Origin: JAHBVL01 sp963712055
Lineage (GTDB): Bacteria > Chloroflexota > Chloroflexia > Thermomicrobiales > UBA6265
Assembly (NCBI GenBank): GCA_963712055.1
Contig: CAVQGN010000002.1
Location: forward strand, 1-64,000
Reading direction: 5' to 3'
DNA length: 64,000 nt
Under the pieces are notes generated by a model that did not search any database, was not told the origin of the DNA, and was given only the letters and a program-made list of their open reading frames with translations. Each line of letters opens with the position of its first letter. The first letter of the stretch is position 1. Made by a program: the position numbers and the translations under genes. Below are positions 9,085 through 16,852 of the stretch, piece after piece.

Positions 9085-11823
9085 TCAAACAACTCGGTAA
9101 ACGACGGTATCGCCCGACCTGAAGGCGATCTCCAAACCCTCTCCAACCATTTCGTCGAAGACCGCTAGACCTTCTGCTGTCGCGTAAGGCTGACCGTTGG
9201 TTGCATTGAGGGTGTATCGCTCGACGTCGCCGACGATGATGTAGGTAACGCTATACCGCTGCAGGAGTTCCAGTTTGCGGTCAGGATCCATTGTGTTGTA
9301 GATCTCGCTGACATCCGCGACGCGCCTGGAGATGTCGGGCGCGGCGCGTTGCTGGCGTTCATGCCGGTCCCATCCGATCACGGTCGGCAAACCAGTTGCA
9401 ATCGAAATTCGCGAACCGTTGCCGCGATAGGGACCGATGCTTGCCTCGAGGATGACCGGAGCTCCGTCTATCTCCTGATTGAACCAGTTGATCACATCGC
9501 GGTCTTCGTTGAACGCGATGGTCGCGCCTGCAGCGGTCGTCAGCGTGCCATAGCGCATCCAGTCGATTGCGTCGAGTGTGGTCGGAGCGGGGTGGCCCGG
9601 AAAGCGGAGATCGAGGCGGGGGATGGTGGAAGTCAGAGGATAGACAAGCCCGAGCGTCAGAACGAGCACCGAGGTCAGACCGCCAATCCAGCCGAGCAAC
9701 CCTGGAGGACTGGATGGTGAGCCGTTGGCGATCGAATCCTCAGGGGCTTCGCGATCCTCGTCGTGAGAATCCGCTGATAGGTGCTTCCAACCACCCAACA
9801 AGAAGAGAGCGGCGACCACACCAGCGACGATGGCAAGCATCGACCATACCTGGATATAGAGTTTGAAGACCGTGTTCATCCGGTACCAGACCTCAAGCGA
9901 TTCGAGATCGTCGACGACGAAAATCAACTCAACTCCAGCGGCCGCAAAGCCGCCAGCGGCAATGAGGATGCCGACGAAACGCTCCGCCGGAGCAGTGGAG
10001 GCGATCCAGAGGAGGAACCCGGAAAACCCAAACGCCAGAGCGATGGCGAGGACTGTCCAGCCAAGAAGCGCAGCTGTTGCGACTGGCAGGAGGAGTACAG
10101 CCGGTACAAGAACACTCCCGTCGGTTTGGGTCAGATAAGCGCGGCAAAGGACCCCGGACATCGCGCCTGATAGCGCCATCGACAAGAGCACACTCCAGAG
10201 CGCAGCCGGCTGGCGATCCACAAAGAGCACGAGGAGTCCGCTCACAACAATCGCCAAAAGGAAGGTACTGACAACCAGAATTCGTTCGTAGCGAAGGTCA
10301 TGTCTGGGTTTCCGCTGAGCGAAGCGTCGAGCGCCGAGGGCCAGCAGACCGAGCAAGACCAACGTCAGCAACCCACCGAGATGAAGACCAAACTCTGATG
10401 GTTTCGTTCCAGCCCGAACCTGGTCAACCGAGGTGAAGAGGGCCTGGAATGAACGGTGAAACGGCAGAAAGAGCAGGTAGGCGAGAGCAAAAATGACCGC
10501 TGAGATCGCCAGATTCTTCGGTAGCTGCAGCCAGCTGGATCGTCCTTCGAGTTTGAACGGAACGCCAACAGCCGTGACCGCGGCAGCGAGGACGAAGACG
10601 GCATAGAGGGGCACATCCCAGGCGTTGGCGGCTCCAAGTGAACCGAGCGCGATGGCTGTAAGGAGAAATGTCGCCGGATTGAGCGGTCGGAGTTCGAAGC
10701 TGGGTTCATCTTTGTGCCGGACGTTATTGGTCTGCTCTGGTTCAGAAGTCGTGGTGAGGTTCTGTCTCGCAGCTAGAACCCACTGTAAGCAGAGCCCAAC
10801 AATCAGCAGCGTGATGGGCCACGCGATCACATGGGCATGGAGATCGCCATAGAGGCCGGTGAAGTAGGGAAACTCTGTAATTCCACCAGTAATGGCTCGA
10901 CTCGCCGCCCAGGTCCAGTCAAGAAATGATGGTTGCGGAATATCGGGGAGTGCGTCGACGATGTTTTGGGATGCTATCAGATTGCCGGAGGCCATGAAGA
11001 GCAGGGTGGCAACGGCGCCGCCACTTCGGGGATGGACGCGACCAGATGAAAGTCTCCCGGCAAGCGTTGAGCTGATCGAATAGACCGCGGAAGCGAGCAA
11101 CGCGATGACGAGTGGTTGCGCAAGATTGAACCCGATTTCCGACGGGATGCCAGTGAGACGGAAAAGCGACGCTACCATGTATTCGCCGAAATAGTAGTAA
11201 TTGATCGGTTCCCCGGAAAACCATGGGTCGTGCGGAGGAAAGGTGTCGGACCGGAGGATCGCGTTCATATGCGCGAATTCCATTGGTTTTTCGCCGCCCC
11301 AGAGCGGATGCCACGAATCTGGGTTGAACAACCGCAAAACGAGAGCAATCCCGAAAGTGACCCAAAAGACGATTTCCGAACCGGTTATCGATGCGGGGTC
11401 AGAGGGAGAGTGTTCTGGCTGTGGTCGGATTCGAAGCAGGATCGTTCCGGTCAGCCAGACGCAAGCAAGGGAGAGCGCCAACCAGTAGGAGCGAAAGCTG
11501 ATGAAGTCAACGCTGACGAGTAACCAGACGGCGAAGGTCGCGAGCAACCACGCAATCAATCGCGAAAAACCCGCTCCTCGGTCCGACAGATTTGAGAGGG
11601 CCAGCTCTGACCAGGGCCGACCCGCGATCAGGAGTGCTGCCATCAGCAACACCCAGACGAGCAAGGCGATGAGTGATTGGTCAGTCAGGGTTGAGGACCA
11701 CCTGAAGTCGAGAGCCATTGGTTGCACACGGTCTTGAGCATGCGCAGAGTTCGGTGCAAATAGGAGCGCGAGCACCGTTATCAGGGCAAAGCGTATCAGC
11801 GTGGTGATCCGAACATGCGTCAC
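9085..11823 (-). CDS. DUF2298 / Chlor_Arch_YYY polytopic membrane protein
   Basis: This is a very large integral membrane protein of 912 residues, with an N-terminal signal-like helix ending near ALLFAPNSAHAQ and many hydrophobic helices. The triple tyrosine in NYYYFGEYMVASLFRLTG (about residue 210), close to WHPLWGGEKPMEFAHMNAI, is the signature of the DUF2298/YYY family known mainly from Chloroflexi and Archaea. The layout of many helices plus a soluble C-terminal part (about 740-912, containing YRGNGSRISIATGLPTVIGWDRHE) resembles GT-C membrane glycosyltransferases, but the function is not established. The C-terminal GLPTVIGWDRHE and a stretch on a missing-residence sugar-like motif recall oligosaccharyltransferase tails; this is inference. 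It is divergent from fmt, with no glycosylation partner in view. Confidence 0.9.
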   Translation of the reverse strand: MTHVRITTLIRFALITVLALLFAPNSAHAQDRVQPMALDFRWSSTLTDQSLIALLVWVLLMAALLIAGRPWSELALSNLSDRGAGFSRLIAWLLATFAVWLLVSVDFISFRSYWLALSLACVWLTGTILLRIRPQPEHSPSDPASITGSEIVFWVTFGIALVLRLFNPDSWHPLWGGEKPMEFAHMNAILRSDTFPPHDPWFSGEPINYYYFGEYMVASLFRLTGIPSEIGFNLAQPLVIALLASAVYSISSTLAGRLSSGRVHPRSGGAVATLLFMASGNLIASQNIVDALPDIPQPSFLDWTWAASRAITGGITEFPYFTGLYGDLHAHVIAWPITLLIVGLCLQWVLAARQNLTTTSEPEQTNNVRHKDEPSFELRPLNPATFLLTAIALGSLGAANAWDVPLYAVFVLAAAVTAVGVPFKLEGRSSWLQLPKNLAISAVIFALAYLLFLPFHRSFQALFTSVDQVRAGTKPSEFGLHLGGLLTLVLLGLLALGARRFAQRKPRHDLRYERILVVSTFLLAIVVSGLLVLFVDRQPAALWSVLLSMALSGAMSGVLCRAYLTQTDGSVLVPAVLLLPVATAALLGWTVLAIALAFGFSGFLLWIASTAPAERFVGILIAAGGFAAAGVELIFVVDDLESLEVWYRMNTVFKLYIQVWSMLAIVAGVVAALFLLGGWKHLSADSHDEDREAPEDSIANGSPSSPPGLLGWIGGLTSVLVLTLGLVYPLTSTIPRLDLRFPGHPAPTTLDAIDWMRYGTLTTAAGATIAFNEDRDVINWFNQEIDGAPVILEASIGPYRGNGSRISIATGLPTVIGWDRHERQQRAAPDISRRVADVSEIYNTMDPDRKLELLQRYSVTYIIVGDVERYTLNATNGQPYATAEGLAVFDEMVGEGLEIAFRSGDTVVYRVV

Positions 11824-11901
11824 AATTGCGAAGGGCCCTGGTCAGGGTGATCGACGGCGAGCCGCTGGTGGTAGCCAGTTGCTCTCGTTAGAGTGTGAAG
11901 C

Positions 11902-12912
11902 ATGACGAGCCAATCGCGCATCCAAACGGAATCCGAGAAAACACGGGTGATCTACTTTGGGACACCCGAGTATGCGGTGCCTTCTTTTCGGGCGCTGATG
12001 AGCGACCACCGCTTTGACGTGGCGCTCGCCGTAACCCAGCCTGATCGACCAGTGGGCAGGAAGCGGGTTATCACGCCTACGCCGGTGAAAGCGGCGGCTC
12101 TTGACCTGGGAGTTGACGTTTTTCAGCCAGAGACGCTGCGCGAAGCCGCAACACGACAGGTTCTGATCGATATCGAACCCGACCTGTTCGTGGTGGCTGC
12201 CTATGGACTGATTCTGGGGGCCAAATCGTTGGCAGTCCCTCGGATCGGCGCGCTGAACCTGCATGCGTCTCTGTTACCGCGTTACCGGGGAGCAAGCCCA
12301 ATCAGCGCCGCTATCGAATGCGGGGATGCAGAAACGGGCGTGACCCTGATGCAGATGGATCAGGGGATCGATACAGGCGCAATCGTGTCGATGATGAGGC
12401 TGAACATCGAACCAGACGACACGACGCACTCGCTCACGGGTCGACTCGCCGAACTCGCGGCAGACCTTGTGATCCGTGATCTGGGAGCCTATTTGCATGG
12501 TCGCCTTCTTCCGGTACCTCAACCGGAAAGTGGCACCTCTCACACCAGGATGTTGACCAAAGCCGATGGCTGGATTGACTGGACACAGAGTGCGATCGAC
12601 ATCGAACGTCAGGTTCGGGCGATGTGGAATTGGCCGCGAACGTGGACCACGGTCAACGAGAGATCACTGCAGGTTCATCGAGCTACTGTGAAGAACATCA
12701 TCAGCGATGCCCACCCCGGAGAGGTCGACACTTCCACCGGGTGGCCATTGGTGACCTGCGGGGTGGGAACTCTACGCCTTGATCTGGTTCAACCAGAGGG
12801 AGGGAAGCAGATTCCTGGGTCTAACTGGATCAGCGGCCTCCGCGAAAGAGTGACCGTGTTGGGCGAGGCCGGTGCGCCGGGTCCATTGCCGCCTCGGACC
12901 GTCGAAATCTAG
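11902..12912 (+). CDS. fmt: methionyl-tRNA formyltransferase
   Basis: The enzyme formylates initiator Met-tRNA with 10-formyl-tetrahydrofolate in the cytoplasm. It has 336 residues, close to the usual 310-330. Seen: N-terminal VIYFGTPEYAVPSF, the catalytic block LNLHASLLPRYRGASPI with the Asn/His pair, and the catalytic Asp in MQMDQGIDTG. The C-terminal OB-like domain starts near residue 215 with the typical linker TKADGWIDWTQ. The first 15 residues before VIYFG are a little long; the ATG at 11902 is the only good start. The partner deformylase gene def, often adjacent, is absent. Its stop overlaps the convergent neighbour by four bases. Confidence 0.95.
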   Translation: MTSQSRIQTESEKTRVIYFGTPEYAVPSFRALMSDHRFDVALAVTQPDRPVGRKRVITPTPVKAAALDLGVDVFQPETLREAATRQVLIDIEPDLFVVAAYGLILGAKSLAVPRIGALNLHASLLPRYRGASPISAAIECGDAETGVTLMQMDQGIDTGAIVSMMRLNIEPDDTTHSLTGRLAELAADLVIRDLGAYLHGRLLPVPQPESGTSHTRMLTKADGWIDWTQSAIDIERQVRAMWNWPRTWTTVNERSLQVHRATVKNIISDAHPGEVDTSTGWPLVTCGVGTLRLDLVQPEGGKQIPGSNWISGLRERVTVLGEAGAPGPLPPRTVEI

Positions 12913-13343
12913 CGTCGCCGCCAAGTCGGCCGTTCGTCGTCGTCGCTAACCCTGGTTTGCCGCCAGGTTGGACCGCCTTCAGTTCGGCCAGCGCGGCCGG
13001 TGAAGACGAGGAAGAGCGCCCCCGCGACAGCGATCAGCGCGCCAAAGGCCAAAAAACGTCCAACCGTCGGCGCGAAATGACCAACGACAAATGAGCCGAT
13101 CGTCAGCCCGAGAACCGCAATCATCAAGAGCGAAATCGTCGAGAATCGCCGAACCTTCGCGAGTGTCGACTGGGTTCGATTCGGTATGTTGTAGCGGGCA
13201 GTGGTCATCGAGCTGCGAGCGCGATCGATGCTTGAGGGTTCGAGGTTTGAGCGCTGGAGAATATCCGCGACCTCGGTTTCCCACCGTTGCGGTGGTTGAT
13301 CACGATTCTGATCGGATTCTGGTTCGAGGTTTGCGGTGCTCAT
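12909..13343 (-). CDS. small membrane protein of unknown function
   Basis: The protein has 144 residues when started at the ATG at 13343 (an open frame reaches 13412). The first 80 residues are hydrophilic and begin MSTANLEPESDQN. Two adjacent membrane helices follow (FSTISLLMIAVLGLTIGSF and FLAFGALIAVAGALFLVF), and the end is an arginine/tryptophan-rich tail (RRGPTWR-like) with a repeated PTWR motif. The two-helix hairpin with cytoplasmic tails gives no function. It overlaps the fmt stop on the opposite strand by four bases and is divergent from the next gene. Confidence 0.7.
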   Translation of the reverse strand: MSTANLEPESDQNRDQPPQRWETEVADILQRSNLEPSSIDRARSSMTTARYNIPNRTQSTLAKVRRFSTISLLMIAVLGLTIGSFVVGHFAPTVGRFLAFGALIAVAGALFLVFTGRAGRTEGGPTWRQTRVSDDDERPTWRRR

Positions 13344-13463
13344 GCATTGCCCTGTGGGTGAAAAACGGCCTCTTCCTGAATGGTACTGTAGGATATGGCG
13401 CTGATCCGGCACACGCGATCGGAATTCGAGTTAAACCTTGAGGCGGAGAAGAACACGGGAATT

Positions 13464-13937
13464 ATGCGATTCACTATTATCGATGACGAGCAGACGATTA
13501 GTTTTACTGGAGAGGGACATTTGGTAAAAGCGCTGAGCGCGGCCTGTGCGAAAGGTCCTGGCAGCGTCCGAGAGCTCCTTGCCAACGCATCAACCTATGA
13601 CGATCAGGTCGAATCCCACGTTCTTTCGGGTTTGGCGGTTTTTGATGAGCATGTCCTGGCGGACGAGCCGGAAACTATTGCGAAGTGGTCTGCGAATGTT
13701 TCTGAGGTCGACAACCGCCCCTTCAGGGTACTCGACCAGAATCTGCGAAACGCCAGTTTGACGGCGGATGGGCTCGGGGTCATCCTTTTCAACATACCAG
13801 AACGACGCATTATCCAGATCGAGAACCATTACGGACCGCTGTTACGCGTTGATCGAAGTCGATTCCGTCGCGATGGCGCTCCGACTGATCAGACATACGC
13901 CTATTCTCTGCCAAAGAGCTGGTCAATCGTTCCCTGA
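13464..13937 (+). CDS. hypothetical protein
   Basis: A soluble protein of 157 residues if started at the ATG at 13464 (MRFTIIDDEQTISFTGEGH); the frame is open from 13395. No signal peptide, membrane helix or known motif is seen. A helical central part (KALSAACAKGPGSVRELLAN, then YDDQVESHVLSGLAVFDEHV) is followed by a strand-rich part ending in PLLRVDRSRFRRDG. The block LGVILFNIPERRIIQIEN looks like a beta-hairpin. I do not recognise the family. Its length, codon look and position between real genes suggest it is expressed. Its stop is 9 bases from the convergent tyrA stop. Confidence 0.6.
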   Translation: MRFTIIDDEQTISFTGEGHLVKALSAACAKGPGSVRELLANASTYDDQVESHVLSGLAVFDEHVLADEPETIAKWSANVSEVDNRPFRVLDQNLRNASLTADGLGVILFNIPERRIIQIENHYGPLLRVDRSRFRRDGAPTDQTYAYSLPKSWSIVP

Positions 13938-13946
13938 AATCCATTC

Positions 13947-14978
13947 CTAGTTTCGGGAGGACGAGGATTTCTCGCCTTCAGGAACTCGTTTTTTGCGAAA
14001 GATCCCACCGAGGAACATCCGCGACATCTGATTGCTGAAACCTTCGTCCTGGTTCCCCGTGCCAGCCGGATCGAGGAGTTCTGCTTCCCGGGAGGTTTGC
14101 ACCGCCCAGGCAATCCGGGCGTCGCGAGCGCGATCGAAATAGTCATGAATAACTGTCGCTAGTTCGTCATCGTCGCCGCGCAGGGTTGTCTGGAAGTCCT
14201 GCAATTCAGCGATCAATGAGGTCAGCCATCGATCGACCGATTCTTTATTGGTCATAACGATGTCGCGGTGCATTTCGGGACTGCCGCCGGCCAGTCGGGT
14301 CGAATCGCGAAATCCCGACGCCGCCAGGTTCTTCATGTCTTTCCAAGCCGGGTCAGAGGTAACGGAGTTCACTAACGCCGCCGACATGACGAAGGGAAGA
14401 TGGCTTACACCTGCCACATAGGCGTCATGTTCAGCAGGGTCAACAAAGTATGGTTCGCCACCAAGCGCGGTGATCATCCCGAGAACGGTCCGAACTGCTT
14501 CCTCGCGAGCGGTGACGGACGGCGTGACGACCCATGTTGCTCCTTGAAAAAGATCAGATCTTGCTCCAGTGATTCCGTCTGCACTGCCAGCCATCGGATG
14601 ACTGCCAACGAAACTGACGGTTGTCGGCAGAAGCTCTTTCGCCCAACGCATGACGTCAGTCTTGGTCGAGCCGGTGTCCGTCACTACGGCTCCAGGTTTG
14701 AGGAGCTCGGCGATGTTCTCCATGGTTTCCTTCATGGCGACCACCGGCGTTGCGATCACCACGAGGTCGGCATCCCTTACAGCTTTGCCAAGTTCCCAGG
14801 CGGTGTCATCCACAGCGCCTATCTTCTTGGCCATGCCCTGATTGTCGAGATTCATATCGAACCCGATAACCTCGAGCGCTGGTGCTCCATCGGCAGGATT
14901 AGCGGTGCTCCAGCCGCGAAGCCCCATGCCAATCGATGAACCGATGAGTCCTAACCCGATGACCGCCACTTTTTGCAT
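13947..14978 (-). CDS. tyrA: prephenate dehydrogenase
   Basis: The enzyme catalyses the NAD(P)-dependent oxidative decarboxylation of prephenate (or arogenate) in tyrosine synthesis. With the ATG at 14978 the protein is 343 residues and starts directly with the Rossmann motif VAVIGLGLIGSSIGMGL; a ribosome site AGGAG lies 9 bases ahead, so the longer frame to 15056 is not used. Family blocks: DLVVIATPV, DTGSTKTDVMRWA, SFVGSHPMAGS with the substrate-binding His, VTPS, and the helical C-terminal domain with SHLPFVMSAAL and FRDSTRLAGGSPEMHRDI. No ACT domain follows, so feedback by tyrosine through ACT is not expected. The C-terminal 70 residues are charged and variable. Confidence 0.93.
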   Translation of the reverse strand: MQKVAVIGLGLIGSSIGMGLRGWSTANPADGAPALEVIGFDMNLDNQGMAKKIGAVDDTAWELGKAVRDADLVVIATPVVAMKETMENIAELLKPGAVVTDTGSTKTDVMRWAKELLPTTVSFVGSHPMAGSADGITGARSDLFQGATWVVTPSVTAREEAVRTVLGMITALGGEPYFVDPAEHDAYVAGVSHLPFVMSAALVNSVTSDPAWKDMKNLAASGFRDSTRLAGGSPEMHRDIVMTNKESVDRWLTSLIAELQDFQTTLRGDDDELATVIHDYFDRARDARIAWAVQTSREAELLDPAGTGNQDEGFSNQMSRMFLGGIFRKKRVPEGEKSSSSRN

Positions 14979-15030
14979 GCTCGATTGACTCCTGAACGTA
15001 AACGAGGTCGGTCCGCTCGATGCGGCTATT

Positions 15031-15588
15031 TCAGGTAATGATGACCTGTGTGTCAACTTCTCGCAGCCAACCCTGTGTGCCGTTTTCGGTTTCCATTTTC
15101 AACCAGATCGATCCCTCTTCGTCGAGCGCTTGTTCGTCGAGGAACTTCAACGGTGTACCTGGAGGAAGGGAGGACACTGGATCGCCCGACGAAACGCTCG
15201 GACCGGGACGGAAGTTGATCGTGAAGTCCGGGTTGGAGCGGTGAGTCGCCTCGAACACTGCGGCAGGAGTGGGGGTTTGTACCGTTGCGGAGGCAACCGT
15301 CGGTTGCGCGTTGGTTGCACCAGTAGAGGGGACCTCGGTTCCAGGGGGGTTGCTCGAGGAGTCGGAGGTGGCTCCAGCGTCGGCGGTTACGGCGGCGACC
15401 TCCGGCACTTCGGTTGCGGTTGGTTCGTCGTAACCAGCGATATCACCCACATAGGGTTCAAGCTGGCCAAAAATCCAGGCAGCGGCGAGAATGCAGATTG
15501 CGATTGCTGCAGCCATCGTCAGGCCGACGCCCAAACCTGAGCGGCGGGAATGTTGCCTGAGTCTGTTACTGAGTCCTGAGTCACTCAT
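15031..15588 (-). CDS. membrane-anchored SH3-like (SH3b) domain protein
   Basis: The protein has 185 residues from the ATG at 15588. A short cytoplasmic N-tail with many Arg is followed by one membrane helix (LTMAAAIAICILAAAWIFG), then a Thr/Ala/Pro/Ser-rich spacer of about 80 residues typical of a wall-spanning linker. The C-terminal 65 residues form a bacterial SH3 domain: FRPGPSVSSGDPVSSLPPGT, WLKMETENGTQGWLR. Such domains often bind peptidoglycan outside the cell. It is divergent from the ornithine cyclodeaminase-family gene and downstream-convergent to nothing; likely its own transcript. Confidence 0.82.
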   Translation of the reverse strand: MSDSGLSNRLRQHSRRSGLGVGLTMAAAIAICILAAAWIFGQLEPYVGDIAGYDEPTATEVPEVAAVTADAGATSDSSSNPPGTEVPSTGATNAQPTVASATVQTPTPAAVFEATHRSNPDFTINFRPGPSVSSGDPVSSLPPGTPLKFLDEQALDEEGSIWLKMETENGTQGWLREVDTQVIIT

Positions 15589-15771
15589 AGGTCTGGATTG
15601 GCACGTATGGGGAAGATGGTAACCGGGATGGCAGGAAAATGGCCGTCTTTCAAGGCCGACGGAGTATAGCATGTTCCCGCCTGTCAACCTGACGCATCGT
15701 TGGCAAAACATACGTCTCCTAGTCAGAATTGATCGTTGACCGATTCCAGCTAGCAGTGGAGGAAGACCGAA

Positions 15772-16764
15772 ATGCTTGCCTTGTCAAAATCCGATATCCA
15801 GCAGGTCGTTCCCATGCGAGAAGCCGTCGAATTGATGAAGATGGCGTTTCAGGAGTTGTCGGCGGGAAGAGCGCAAGCGCCGGTTCGATCAGTTCTGGAG
15901 GTCAATGATGGCCCATCCGCAATGCTGATGATGCCTGGTTTCGTGCCGGCCTATCGCTCGCTCGGCTTCAAAGTAGTGTCGTTCTTCAGCGGCAACCGTG
16001 AACGGGATTTGCCGGTGATTCACGCACTCGTCTGTCTGCTCGACGATCAGACCGGCCTGCCGCTTGGCTTGCTCGAGGGCGGATGGGTGACCGCGCTGCG
16101 GACGGGTGCCGTTTCCGGCGCAGCCACGGATCTGTTGGCGCGACCGGACTCGAAAGTCCTGGTCGTCATTGGTGCCGGAGTGCAGGGCGTGACTCAAGCT
16201 GCAGCGGTCTGCTCCGTCCGGCCCATCGAGCGCATAGTGGCCGTTGATACTTCCGATGTCCAGCTTGCGCGATTCCGCGAGAACGTCGAAAGGGACTTTC
16301 CCGAATTGGCGTCGCTTGTTCAGACCACGACCGATGCCGATTGGGCTGTTGGCCACGCCGATGTCATTTGCACAGCCACCACGGCTCGATCAGCGGTCTT
16401 CAGTGATGCTGCGTTGAAACCGGGTGTGCATATCAACGCGATCGGGGCATTCACACCAGAGATGGTCGAGATCCCAGTCGAGACGATCGGTCGGGCCCGA
16501 ATCATCACCGACAACTTCGATGCGATCATGGCCGAGGCCGGCGATTTGTTGGCTGCCATCGATGCTGGCGTTATCGGACCTCATCACCTGAAGGATGAAC
16601 TTGGCGACCTCGTCGCGGGGAGAATTGCTGGGCGGTCGAGCGACGATCAAGTGACGTTGTTCAAATCGGTTGGAAATGCTGTTCAGGATGTGGTCGTCGC
16701 GCGGTACGCAATCGAACAAGCTGATGCCCGAGGGCTCGGCATACGTCTCGATCTCTCTTCCTAA
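15772..16764 (+). CDS. ornithine cyclodeaminase / mu-crystallin family enzyme
   Basis: The protein has 330 residues, typical for the family, which includes ornithine cyclodeaminase, alanine dehydrogenase and related imine reductases acting on amino acids with NAD(P). Seen: a substrate-binding N-terminal part with the conserved block FKVVSFFSGNRERDLP and LLEGGWVTALRTGAVSGAA (family: TAxRTxAxSA), then the Rossmann motif VVIGAGVQGVTQAAAV, DVICTATTA, and the end block HINAIGAFTPEMVEI. A ribosome site GGAGGAAG precedes the ATG. It stands alone, with a terminator after it, so the exact substrate cannot be read from context. Confidence 0.88.
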   Translation: MLALSKSDIQQVVPMREAVELMKMAFQELSAGRAQAPVRSVLEVNDGPSAMLMMPGFVPAYRSLGFKVVSFFSGNRERDLPVIHALVCLLDDQTGLPLGLLEGGWVTALRTGAVSGAATDLLARPDSKVLVVIGAGVQGVTQAAAVCSVRPIERIVAVDTSDVQLARFRENVERDFPELASLVQTTTDADWAVGHADVICTATTARSAVFSDAALKPGVHINAIGAFTPEMVEIPVETIGRARIITDNFDAIMAEAGDLLAAIDAGVIGPHHLKDELGDLVAGRIAGRSSDDQVTLFKSVGNAVQDVVVARYAIEQADARGLGIRLDLSS

Positions 16765-16796
16765 GACAGCCCGGACTAATCAGGACACCTGTAGAT

Positions 16797-16827
16797 GAAA
16801 GAGGAAGCCGATGTGGCCTCCTCTTCC
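16797..16827. terminator. hairpin between convergent genes
   Basis: A 13-position stem with 11 Watson-Crick pairs and a five-base loop (GATGT) lies midway between the stops of the plus-strand OCD-family gene and the minus-strand nuoF. It is a likely bidirectional terminator; on the minus strand it is followed by a short T-rich CATCTACAG rather than a long T-run. Confidence 0.65.
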
Positions 16828-16852
16828 CGTCGCCTTTCGTGACCGATAGAGA

